Source: Blumeriella jaapii (Eukaryota; Ascomycota; Leotiomycetes; Helotiales; Drepanopezizaceae). Taken from it: a DNA stretch of 64,000 bases. The notes under the pieces are model-generated. The model was not told the DNA's origin. It saw nothing but the letters and a program-made list of their open reading frames with translations, and did not search any database. This document shows positions 33,473 through 43,649 of this stretch, piece after piece (the stretch's first letter is position 1; each line of letters starts with the position of its first letter). The DNA lies in the NCBI GenBank assembly GCA_009599575.1, contig VWND01000073.1, forward strand, positions 620,001 through 684,000, written 5' to 3'. A program made the translations under genes and the position numbers.

Positions 33473-35226
33473 ATGGCCGAATCGTCCCCAACACACTCCG
33501 CAACCGCACCTCTCCAAATCACAACAACCGACCCCTCAACAGCCCAAACCATCTCCAGAAAAAGTACCCAGCCAGTGAAATCACATGGTAAGATCAGGAC
33601 CAGCACGCACATCCCCCTGCACAAGTACCAACTCACCCACAACCTCCTCTACGAGCGACACTTCTTCGGCGAATCTTACATCTCGGCCCACCTCACTCGC
33701 CTCCAGAACGGCGTCTTCGTCTCTCCCAACATCCATCCAGACTCGAGCCCGGACCAGCAAGACGAGCATCTGTCCAAGACTTTTGTGACGTTTGTGGCGA
33801 TTGCGTTCACGTTGCACCCGTCTCTGAGCGAGGATCACCGCTTCAACAGCGCGGTGATAGAGATCACGGCTCGGAATGACGACGGGGAGCCGTTGAGGGT
33901 GCTCAGATTTGCGCCGCATCTGGTCTATGGGAGGATCAGCAGCGCGAGTCTGAAGTGGAACTTCCAGGTAAGCCACGGTCCAGTGTGGTCGAAAAGAAAG
34001 GATCAAGGTGTGGCTGCTGATTTCCCTTGGAGCTTGGTGCTTCCTTGGGTGTGGCACAAGGTCCTGGGAAGGCTACAGTGGACCCGAAGATTGGCTATGA
34101 GAAAGATCTTGTGGTGGGAAGCTTCATGAGGATGTAAGCCATTACCCTCCGGATCCCCACGAGGAGAAAATCGCTCGCACTGAAGACATTTTTCCTTGAG
34201 AATCTACTTGCTGACATGTGCTAGTCAAGGATCCACTCGAAGTAAGTCACCTCCAATTTCATTGAATTCCGGGGCAGATACATGCTTCAAAACAGAGCCA
34301 TGTACATTGATTCAGAGAGCCCTTCTTACGCCTTCCATTAAGAGGAGCAGGAAAGCTGAATTTCCGCAGGTGTTCCGCCCAGTCTTCCATCGTTACCACG
34401 AGTCCCCGACACAGCACTCGTCTGGTCTCTGGAAGAAAACTCACAGCAAGAGGGAGGCGTCCCACGCGAATTTACATTCGTTTTTCTGCTCGAGCGCCCT
34501 CTTCCTCAAAGGTCCAAGACCAAATCCAAGTCAAGGATTCCGTCATTGGCTCAAGGAGACCGCGAGGAGATCGAAGCTACACTTCGCATCCAGTCACAGA
34601 CTACCACGAAAGAGGGCGACAGTTTCACTTGCTGTACACTGAAGCCAGCGTCAGCAAAATACGAGAGGATCGCAGGCATTGAAACACGCCCACCCACGCC
34701 ACCGCAAACGCCACCCCCCAAAAAGCTCGTCAAGAAATCGGTCGACATGGCCCACGCCCTCGTTGCGAAGGCCCAATGCATCCACACCAAAGTCAAAGAG
34801 GTCGAGGACGAACTAGCCCACCTGTACAGCAGAGTCGAAGCACAGGTAGAAGCACAGATGGCGGACCCCGAGCCACTGCACGTCACCGGCGAGCTCCTCA
34901 ACGCGAGAAAGCTGTCGGCCGCGAGCACAGTCGCTCACGCGAGGGTCTTCACCCCGATCCGGTTCCAGATCTCGGTCAAGCCGCGCATCACCAACGCGCC
35001 GGACAAGAGCACGAGTCTGGCGGCGAGCGATTTCGACGAGTCCATCGTCGAGGGACAGGTGGGACAGCGCTTCGGTGCGGACGAGGAGGAGGAGGACTCG
35101 GATGGCGAGAGCGTGCTCGTGGATGGGCTGTACAACTTTGCGGCCATGGGAGGGCATTTCGAGGACTTGGTGGAGTTGCCCGGGACGTCGGCGGGAACGA
35201 TCGAACCTTCGTTGCCGGTCAAGTGA
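33473..35226 (+). CDS. Protein of unknown function, four exons
   Basis: I do not recognise the family. Exons by splice signals and matching phases: 33473-33967, 34033-34133, 34225-34241 and 34370-35226 (489 aa). The start is ATG 33473 (MAESSPTHSA); upstream in-frame sequence is unconserved. Residues about 45-165 form a compact-looking domain (KYQLTHNLLYERHFFGESYI, then FVTFVAIAFTLHPS and VLRFAPHLVYGRISS). Exons 2-3 continue with LGVAQGPGKATVDPKIGYE and GSFMRIQGSTRS. The C-terminal half has a proline-rich linker, a coiled-coil stretch (AKAQCIHTKVKEVEDELAHLYSRVE) and an acidic DEEEEDSDGE region. The third exon is only 17 nt. The model rests on exact phase agreement at all three introns; the protein is probably real, function unknown. 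Confidence 0.65.
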
Positions 35227-35510
35227 AATCGTTCACGACAGGCTGCTTGCGTGCGGTGCTCCGATAGAACAAGGGTGGCAAGTGTGTGACGACTTGAATA
35301 GGACGACGGCCTAGACTAAACATGGGACGGAGAGAAGTCTCGCTCGTAAGATAGAGCTGATCAGTAGACCAATTTGAAAGCAAGACTTGCCTCTTTGAAC
35401 ACACGACATCAATCGAAACGTGCCAGGGATCGCTGTTTCGTGACCGGAACTCTCAGAAGTGGTGGTGGTATCATTCTATTCTGCTCGACTATAATACACA
35501 GCAGCTAGAC
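35227..35510. other. Short convergent spacer
   Basis: 3' flanks of the preceding plus-strand gene and of minus-strand PDX1; no feature seen. Confidence 0.5.
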
Positions 35511-36857
35511 TCACAAAATCAATCTCCCCGGCTCGGATTCGAGGACCGTCTTCACTCTATCCAAGAAGACCTGAGCTCTCTTCTCGTCACCCTTGGGAAC
35601 GGAAACGCTGAACACGTTCACCGTATTCGACAGGCCCGGCATGGGCCTGCCGCTCAGCGACGAAGATGTGGCTCTCTTCTTGCCAGAGAGGATATCGATA
35701 ATATCGTTGCTCTTCGTCGAGCTCTTGGTGATCTTTGCCTGAGGCGCGTTGGAGAGAGCAGTGATCTGAGGGAGGAAAGCGCCTCGGACGCCGGTCGAGG
35801 GGGAGACCTTATCGAGCCCGAGGATGGAGTTGAACAGCTCGTCTGCGGAGGGAGCGTGGGTTTTCGAGCGGGGGAGGTCTTCGTTGGCTACGTCTGTTGC
35901 GCGGGCGATGAAAGTTGAGAGGGGCATGAAGACGCCGAGGGTGCTCTGGATGCGCTTCTGCACTTCCAGAACCGCCTTCATGGATATCGGTACTGCGACC
36001 TCCAGCTCCTTGATCGGTTCTGGGGTCGGCGCTACCGCCTTCTCTGAGGCGACTGGTTTGGGGGCCGGTGCGGCCAGCTTGATATTGGAGAGGTCGAGGT
36101 GTGACAGCTTGCTTATCTTGCTGGAGAGCTCGGCGGGGTAAGCGGACTCAATGGCGCCTAGGTAGGCCAGCACGTCGCCTTTGAGGAGGCGGTTGTTGGG
36201 CCCGGTGGGCGTCATCTGGTCGATTGTAGAGAGGTCGAGCTTCTTCTCATGCATGAGGTGCTCCACAGATGGGAGGAGTGGGTAGGTCTGCTTCTTTGCT
36301 GGCGCAGATGGAGCGCTTGAAGTCGAGGATTTCAAAGGAGCTTCGGATTGGGACTCGGAGGGCGCGGGCTTGGATTCCTCTTTCGGTGGGGGAGAGCTTG
36401 TCTTCTCTTCGGCGGGTATCTCGAGGGTGCTGAGATCGTCGCCTGGTTCTGCGAGGACGCCGATGCGCGTCCCTACTTTGATGCCCTTGGATCCGTCGCC
36501 CTGGAAGATCTTGGCCACTATCCCATCGTCCTGGGCCTCTACATCCATCGAGGCCTTGTCTGTTTCAATCTCCAACAAGATGTCACCGGCCACGAACGAG
36601 TCCCCCTCCTTAAGTGCCCATTTTGAAATGTTCCCCTCCGTCATCGTCGGCGATAGAGCGGGCATCGTGAAGTTCTGGGCCGCGAGACTGGCTGTCGAGG
36701 TGCGGAAACCTGCCAAATACGTCGTCAGTCTTGTAACTGGGTCGTCGGGACTGGTTCTCGCCCTGCGAAACTACGGACCTCGAGAGGAGGCATCCTGGCG
36801 CAATTGCCGGGCGCCGAGTCTCGCAGACAACCGATAAGCCGCCGCAAGAGATGCCAT
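35511..36857 (-). CDS. PDX1: Pyruvate dehydrogenase E3-binding protein (Pdx1)
   Basis: Structural component of the mitochondrial pyruvate dehydrogenase complex that tethers dihydrolipoamide dehydrogenase (E3). Two exons: 36857-36779 and 36709-35511 (425 aa); splicing restores SRGFRTSTASLAAQNFTMP. The first ~35 residues (MASLAAAYRLSARLGARQLR) are Arg/Ala-rich, a typical presequence. A lipoyl domain follows with lipoyl-Lys78 in ETDKASMDVE and FTMPALSPTMTEG at its start. After a Pro/Ser/Ala-rich hinge comes the E3/E1-binding motif (LLPSVEHLMHEKKLDLS and TPTGPNNRLLKGDVLAYL). The C-terminal part resembles the E2 inner core but lacks the catalytic DHxxxDG motif, which separates Pdx1 from Lat1/E2. 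It is divergent from the neighbouring plus-strand gene by about 280 bp. Confidence 0.9.
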
Positions 36858-37135
36858 GGTGAGGGAGAAAGGGAGAGCTCGATGGAGCTTTGTAGGAGGA
36901 CTGAAGTGGTCGCGGATGGAGAAAGCGAAGGAAGATGTTGAGACCCGCCAAACTCCGGGTCCGCGCTAGGACGGCGCCATGCGGCTAGGGCTGGCCCGCT
37001 TGGCCAACGAGCCTAGGGACAACTTCTTGGACGACAGCGTATGCAAAGGCCGAGAAAGAGGACGGCGATGTTCAAGGTAAGGTAAGGCTGACATGCCCTG
37101 CGAGACTATTGCAGAAATTGGCTGATGTTTGTCAG
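36858..37135. other. Divergent promoter of PDX1 and the Mrx15-like gene
   Basis: Short shared upstream region. An upstream ATG at 37069 followed by a GTAAGG donor and an acceptor at 37112-37114 would splice in frame to the gene at 37136 (adding MFKKLADVCQ). Whether that start is used is open. Confidence 0.4.
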
Positions 37136-38113
37136 ATGTCGGCTTTCTCCAGGGGCTTTCAATTCACTGCCAAAAATGTACACGGCCTCCTAACAGCGAA
37201 GAGCTGTCAAGCGCCTCGAGGTTTTGCTTCCAGCAGCATACTACAGGCCGCAAAGCATGCGCGCGCTTCTCAACCCACCCGGAATGCTATACCAAACAAG
37301 CCATCTGCTGCTTCTCCTGGCAAAGGCTCATCAATACTATCTGCATCCAATGTCTACAAAGACTACGCCTCGACACTAGCCGAGAAACGGCAGGCAACGC
37401 TCCTCTACCAGGCCCCCTCCCACACGACCTACATGCTCGCCTGCTACGGCACCGCCGGCTTCTGCTTCACCTACGCCATCTCCTTCTGGTCCAACTACAT
37501 GCACGCCCCTCCCGACATCTCGCCCTGGGTGCCGATCGCCTTCGGCGGAGTCAGTTTCCTGATGGCCGCCCTGGGAGGCTGGCTGTGTCTGGGGCCTGCC
37601 AGGCTGGTGAGGAGCATCTCGGCTATCCCCCGGAGCGTCAGCGTGGCGCAAGGAACAGCCGTCTCGGCGTCCTCCGTCCCGAAGCTGCAGATCGAGTTTG
37701 AGCTGAAGAAGATGCTGCCTGTGCCCTTCCTCCCGGCGCGCAAGATTTACGCCAGGCCGAGCGAGGTCGAGCTGCCGTTTAGATTTGTGCCGGTGAATAG
37801 GAGGGTCGGCGTGGAGGCGCAGCGGCGCCAGGAGGAGACGTTGGCGCAGGGGATGGAGGAGGAGGAGGGCCTTCACAAGACGAGGAAGAAGAATCGCGTG
37901 GTGCTCCTGTTCCAGCGCGCGGGGACCGCGTTTAGCATGGGCTCGTTCTCGATGTTCGTTGCGATGAAGCGGATCTGGACACGGGACGGCATGATGGTGA
38001 TCGATGTGAAGGGGCAGAGGTACCAGGTCGATATCTCGTCTGGCTGGGCGTTAGATGGGGGAAAGGCTCTGGATAGGCTTGCAAAGATTAAGGTCGAGTT
38101 GCCAGATTTGTAG
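37136..38113 (+). CDS. Two-TM mitochondrial protein, Mrx15/TMEM223-like
   Basis: Probable mitochondrial inner-membrane protein of 325 aa. The start ATG 37136 (MSAFSRGFQFTAKNVHGLL) opens a basic, Ser/Ala-rich presequence (about 1-70). Two hydrophobic segments follow, around TYMLACYGTAGFCFTYAISFW and VPIAFGGVSFLMAALGGWLC, separated by a short polar loop with Pro-Asp. The matrix-facing C-terminal part has basic and hydrophobic strands (LQIEFELKKMLPVPFLPARK, then VEAQRRQEETL and RNRVVLLFQRAG-like sequence). The overall pattern fits Mrx15/TMEM223, a mitoribosome-associated factor. Assignment is by topology and memory of the family; the alternative is an unclassified fungal mitochondrial protein. 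No intron needed. Confidence 0.5.
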   Translation: MSAFSRGFQFTAKNVHGLLTAKSCQAPRGFASSSILQAAKHARASQPTRNAIPNKPSAASPGKGSSILSASNVYKDYASTLAEKRQATLLYQAPSHTTYMLACYGTAGFCFTYAISFWSNYMHAPPDISPWVPIAFGGVSFLMAALGGWLCLGPARLVRSISAIPRSVSVAQGTAVSASSVPKLQIEFELKKMLPVPFLPARKIYARPSEVELPFRFVPVNRRVGVEAQRRQEETLAQGMEEEEGLHKTRKKNRVVLLFQRAGTAFSMGSFSMFVAMKRIWTRDGMMVIDVKGQRYQVDISSGWALDGGKALDRLAKIKVELPDL

Positions 38114-38631
38114 GCTATGTTCGTGACTGATGATAAAAAATATTCTTTTAGTTGTGAAAAAGCTTCGGAAATGAAGCAGATGATAAATGATATTGTTTTT
38201 ACATAAAGATACGCTTAAGAAGGCTGAAATGCCAAGTCTACAGCTTCGTGACGCTGAATAGACGTAAATGATCGAAGACTCGTGCGGCCAACACCTCCGA
38301 ATCAGTCAGTATATACACGCAGCTAGTAGTAAGCAGCTTTACAAGACAGGCGTTGTTGCCCATCTTTCTTTCCGACATTGGAAATGTGCCGTATGGAGAC
38401 ACAGCAAAGGCTTCCGCTGTGACAGTACTGTACTGTATTTACTTGCCTTCGCTTAATCGATCGGATGCTTCGTACTTTTCGTACACACAGTCAGTACATA
38501 CAGTACCTATGAGGCTTACCCGTGCGGTCAGCAAGTCAGTCCGAAAAGCGCCGCATAAGCTTCTGCAGCGAGTGATAGCTTCAAGGGATCAAGACCGTAC
38601 TGTACTGTATATACCAGTGCTACTTCATACA

Positions 38632-38709
38632 GTACAGTACATACAGTACGTACAGTACATACAGTACATACAGTACATACAGTACATACAGTACATACAG
38701 AACAGTACT
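38632..38709 (+). repeat. 9-bp tandem array (ATACAGTAC)n
   Basis: About eight head-to-tail copies of ATACAGTAC with one GTACAGTAC variant. It is an expanded form of the GTACAGTA motif found across the spacers. In one minus frame it translates to repeated Met/Tyr/Cys, which is not a gene. Confidence 0.9.
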
Positions 38710-41141
38710 GTACTGTACGGGGAAATAATGATCCGAGATTTTCTGTCCGTGCACATAAGATACTTGGCATTGCCATTTTTGTCACAGCGGTTAAGGACTG
38801 TGCGGTACATCTGTGTACATCCTGTGCTGTACTGTATCTGTTCGAAATCCTACCGTTCCCTGTCAAAAAGTGGGACTAGAACGCTTCGCCTGATCGAGCA
38901 AATGCCTCACCGCGATTTGAAGATCGAAGCAACCCATTTCGGTATTTGTGAGCAACGATGCTATCTTTCACCGCAGCAGTAGAAGCTACCCGAGCACGAG
39001 TTGAAAGCGCTAACTGAGAGTATGCCAGCGCGTTGTCAGGCTGACTCTAATCCCGAAGGGCGCTTTACGAGGTTTTAAATGCATCTGATATCAATTCATG
39101 TATCAATCTCTGTGTAAGCAGGTGCGCGTAGCATTGCTACCTCTTCAGGTTTAGGCCAGCTACCCTCCTGTTTGGAGTAGCCTCCTGTTTTGACAGGCAG
39201 GGGACAAAGGATAACCGCTGTACCTCCGCGATGGATAGTTTGCATCGTGATAGCGGCAGATTTGCATCTTTGGATCAATGGTGGTACCCCCCGGCAAGAC
39301 CCTTGCACATCCTGCAAACATGCTCGAAATTCTTGTTGATTCAACATCGTAGGTCTGAGCGCTGAGAGCCAGTGCTTACGAACCGAAGTATAATAGAAGT
39401 AGAAACTTTTAGTATGATGCACAGACCAAAACCTCAGATTCTTCCCCGAAGTACTTAGTGGATGCGGAATGAAAGGGTACGATGTAAGATAAGGACAACA
39501 ACATATGTATGTAGGTGGACCGGCCGCCCTCTTGTTTTGGTGTTGATACCTGCAGTGGCTGACGCAGGCTCGGACTTAAGACACGCACGAGTAGTGACAG
39601 AATAGGTAGTAGTTGCAAGAAAGTGACAGAACATGTAACAGTTGCAAGAAAGATAGTCGCACGAAAGTAAAGCGCCTGAAGAGGGTTTCTCCCTTTTGGA
39701 AAACAGTCAAAAAAAAACACAGGGAGTTTACAAGAAAAAGAAGACCGCAAGCAAAGGGGTTTTACTGTAAAGGGATTGATAAGAGCGTGAGGCCGAGGCC
39801 GTACGATGTAAGGCTTCAAAACCCTGTCTTGTCTTGTGGACGCGGCCGGAGTTAGTTATCTTCGCAACCTGACCGGCAACGGCATCAAGGGCTCGTACGA
39901 TAGCTTTTTGAGCGACGCACATAAGATCTGTCTCTGAATGAGAACATGCATTTTCTGGATCAGAAACGCTATAAGCGAATCGCTTTTTGTGCTGCGCGAC
40001 GAGAGATGCATCGATTGAACTTGGAAAGTTTCGCATGCAGAGTCAATTATTAGCTTTGCACGCACAGCAGGTGAGAACATCGACAAAATTGAGAACATGG
40101 AGAATTTGGGGGTGGGAAATTACAATTCACGATAGTGATTTTGTCCGGGGATGCAACCGGCTCAAATCTTAAGCACATCGACTTGTGAAGTAAGTGTGCC
40201 GAAGATAAAAATGGCGTACAGTACACCGGGAGGCACTTCTATTCCCCGAAAGCTTTCAATGGCAGCTAGATTCGCTTCCGCGGCCGATTCAGTGGCTGGC
40301 GGCGAGAGTATGGCATAAGTGTCAGGAACCATGTGTGCTTTTGTTCTGCCGCCGTTGGAATAGAGTTGTCGTCGTCGACTTCGCAGCCACCAAGTCAAGT
40401 CGAGCCAAATCAAGCCAGGCACAGCCAGCCCAACCTCTCCCTCACCGCCATCACCGCTCTGCTATCTGGAGAAGATAAGAGACTGACTTCGCGATAATGA
40501 TGATGATGACGATGATGCTCCGTGTCATGGGTTACGAGTACACGCACGAAATGTACAGTAGGAGAACCCCTATGCTTTCTTGCGTGTACGGTAAGGTAGG
40601 TAGAGTTTTGTCGGGTTTTAGAAGCAACACCTACATACCTTAGCGAGAGGTCGCCAAAATACCTAGATCCATTGATCCGTACAGACATAGTACAGGACAT
40701 ACAGTACTGTACCCCTATGCATAAGCAGCGCGTGCTTGCAGTACAGTACAGTACTGTATGTACTGTACTGTAGGGTCAAGCATGGGCCATGCGGTTTTGG
40801 AATCAAATCATGGTTTCCCGCGTCTACCGCAGTGCTGGAGAGTGCCAGCGCCGCCGGCCATTAGACGAGAAAGCCAGTTCGCCCTGATGCCAGATGTTCT
40901 TCACCTGCATGCAGATATGTCCTTGCGATAGTCTTTCTCGTTTCGCTCCGTGCTTTAAGGTACTTCAGTGCAATACGAAGTACTGTACTTCATCGAAAAG
41001 TGTAGGAGTACGCTTGTTCTTTAACAGTATGCAGCGATGCGCCAAACGGGCTTGAAACCGAGAGCGTAGGTAGTGCCCAGTCGCCGCCACAGGGATGCTG
41101 CAGCCCGGCTTGAGCACCTCATAATCCATTGTCGAATAGCG

Positions 41142-41222
41142 ACATGGGCGACATTAGTGACACTGGCGACGTTAGTGACTCTGGCGACGTTAGTTGCATT
41201 AGTGACATTAGCAGCGACTGGT
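41142..41222 (+). repeat. Degenerate 9/18-bp tandem repeat
   Basis: Imperfect repetition of GGCGACGTTAGTGACTCT-like units (GACATTAGTGAC alternating with GGCGAC). One frame reads a Gly/Asp/Ser pattern, but no gene context supports coding. Confidence 0.6.
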
Positions 41223-42590
41223 TGGTGGTTCACATCGGCTCGTCGTCACGTCTTCAGAATAGCAGGTTCCTCCTGGCACCTACCTTACTCCGTAAGCTTG
41301 CGCTTCGGCATGAACTGTCAACGATCTCCTACACCGGAGATCAAGAGATGCTCTGTGTACCTTCTACTCGTGCTTCTATTTTTTCGTCGCGCGCAACTCG
41401 AGCCGCGGGCCGCCAGACAGCCTGCACCCGCTCACATCATCATCACGGTGGATGACACCCGAACGGGCGAATCACGAGTCATTTGTGTAGCTGTGGGTGT
41501 CAAGATTCAGATCCGATCTTCGTGAAATAGGGAGGGTCTCTCCTGATCCCCCTCCTCCCCCACAGGGGTCTCGCATCTCGTATCGGTCGTTTGCTTGAGA
41601 TTGGTGGTGTGTCTGAAAAAGGCTTGTGTGCGTCGCGAAAACCACAGACATCAAGTGCGTGTGAGTAGTGTGTATGTACTGTCGGTACATACGGCAGCGG
41701 TGAGCGTTCGAAATATGAGTCTGGGCCGACATCAAGGTGTCACGCAAGCAAGAAGAAAGCATGCTGTCGAATCGAGAGGCGGGCGACGACCGACATGGCT
41801 CTGGCGAGGATTCGAGGACGCACCACGATCCCCCACCGCTGCTCATTGGGCGGGCCATGGGAGCGATTTGGATTTGGAAGTATCAGAGGTCTTGGAATCT
41901 GCGCAACCCCTCCACGCGATGCAGGGCTGGTCCCAGCGTACATGTCGGTGGAGCCCGTCCCCGGAGTCGTCGGCAGGCACCCTGAAAAGCCAAGCGCGCC
42001 TCACCCCACTCGCCCAGCGGCTGTTGACGTCGTTGGAGGAGGGAGAGACGCGGACGACGACGACGGGGCGACGGTCGTCGTCGTCGTCGGGATCGCACGG
42101 TGTCGGCATCCGCGGTCGCGCCGGCGGCGAGGGAGGGCAACCGGACGACCCCGACCCGGGCGTGCGGACGGGTCTGTCTCCATTGGGGGCCGGCCTGAAA
42201 CGAGGACTCGAGATTGCTCTGCTTCTATAAAAGGCCGGTGTTTTGTTTTGGGTCTCCCGGAATAGGCACGCACCGGTGTGGGGTGCTGTAGAGCCGTGTC
42301 TTTGGTAACCACGTTCATCCGGTCGCGGACTGATATAGACCGGGCTGTTTCACACGCCATCCTTCGCTCCATGCAGGCGTCGGGTCGCGATCGGGGAGTG
42401 GCTCGAGGGTTCGATTCAGATATGCTGATCTTCATCAAAGTCCGACGGTTCAGAGGGTTTATTCCACGACCATCCCAACCGGTACCCACGCGATCCATGG
42501 CCGCGTTCATGCGCGGCCGGGGTGGCATGCTCGGCGAGGGAGGAGGCCTGCTCGTCCTCATCTCAGCGCATGCACCGAGAAGCAGGAAGG

Positions 42591-42591
<1 letters not shown>

Positions 42592-42622
<31 letters not shown>
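42592..42622 (+). repeat. (GT)n microsatellite
   Basis: About 15 GT units followed by GTACAC. Confidence 0.9.
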
Positions 42623-42624
<2 letters not shown>

Positions 42625-43649
42625 ACAGTCTGTACCGTACCGTACCGTACCGTGCTGTCTTGGACTCCTGGCTGCCGAAAGGGGGGTGTTTGGGATGCGC
42701 TGCCGGCCGCAGGGTTGATGCCGCTGTTCGCGCGCGCGGACTTGGACTTGTCTGCACATCGTACCGAAGGAAGGGCAGGGCAGGGTACTGTAGGTAGGGT
42801 AGGGGACCGATGGAGTGTAAGTAGCGTAAGTAGCGTCAGGACATACCGTATGTACAGTACCGTAGGTACCGTATGGTACAGAATCGTACTGTACAGTACA
42901 TACTGTACAGTACCTGCGAAGTGCCGTAGCCAGATGCCTCTCTCGTCTTCTGCTCTCAGCAGTGCCTGTAGGGTACTGTAGGTATGCACAGCATGTGTCG
43001 GTACGTGCCGGTCGGGGCGTGGATTGGATGTCTCGCGCCGCCTCTCGTGGTCCGGCTCGGGTTCCGCGTGGGCTACACGCGTGAAGCGCTGTGCGGTGCG
43101 GTGCTGTGCTGGTGGATGGGTGCGATGTGTGTCCAGGACTGGACTGACGGTGTTGTGTGTGTATGGGACCGAAGTGTGTGTGTGTGTACATATTGAGGCG
43201 CTTCGTAGGATCCGGCTGGGCCGCGTCTTGGCAGCCAGCGGCCGGCCCATCACGCCGCTCGACCAACTCCGACGCTGCATGAAAGTTTCTGCCTCGACAG
43301 CCATCCCACTTTTCCTTCCCACTCCCCATCCAACCAACCACAACCACAACCACAACCCTACCATCCCATCCCATCCCATACCGACCAAACCATACCAACC
43401 ATACCAACCCAACCCAACCCATACCAACCCCGACCACCCTTACACATCCACACTTCACACTTCTCTCTTCACGCTTCACACTGCACATCATCTGCCTGTG
43501 AAACCTCTCGCGGCCGCCCGCTCGCGTCTTCCCCTCCTGAGTCTCGCTCTCGCCGCCCCCATCCGCCGTCCATCGTCGGCCTCTTAACTTCGCCCTCTGC
43601 GCTCTTCCGCTCGCTCCAACGTCGCGCGCACGCACATGCATCCTCGACA

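Larger units (their letters stand above)
38114..43649. other. Gene-poor 5.5 kb region with microsatellites
   Basis: No convincing gene. Contains the 9-bp array at 38632-38709, GTACAGTA/TACTGTAC clusters (38424-38440, 40681-40775, 42840-42920), a degenerate 18-bp repeat at about 41142-41222, a (GT)n tract at 42592-42622, and AACC/ATCCC-rich tracts at about 43328-43440 that form the leader of the LRR gene. A 549-codon minus frame (42001-43650) is a low-complexity shadow. Confidence 0.5.

Noticed and set aside
41595..42230. 211-codon plus-strand frame
   Set aside because: Arg/Gly/Ser low complexity over CGAC repeats; no domain or gene structure.
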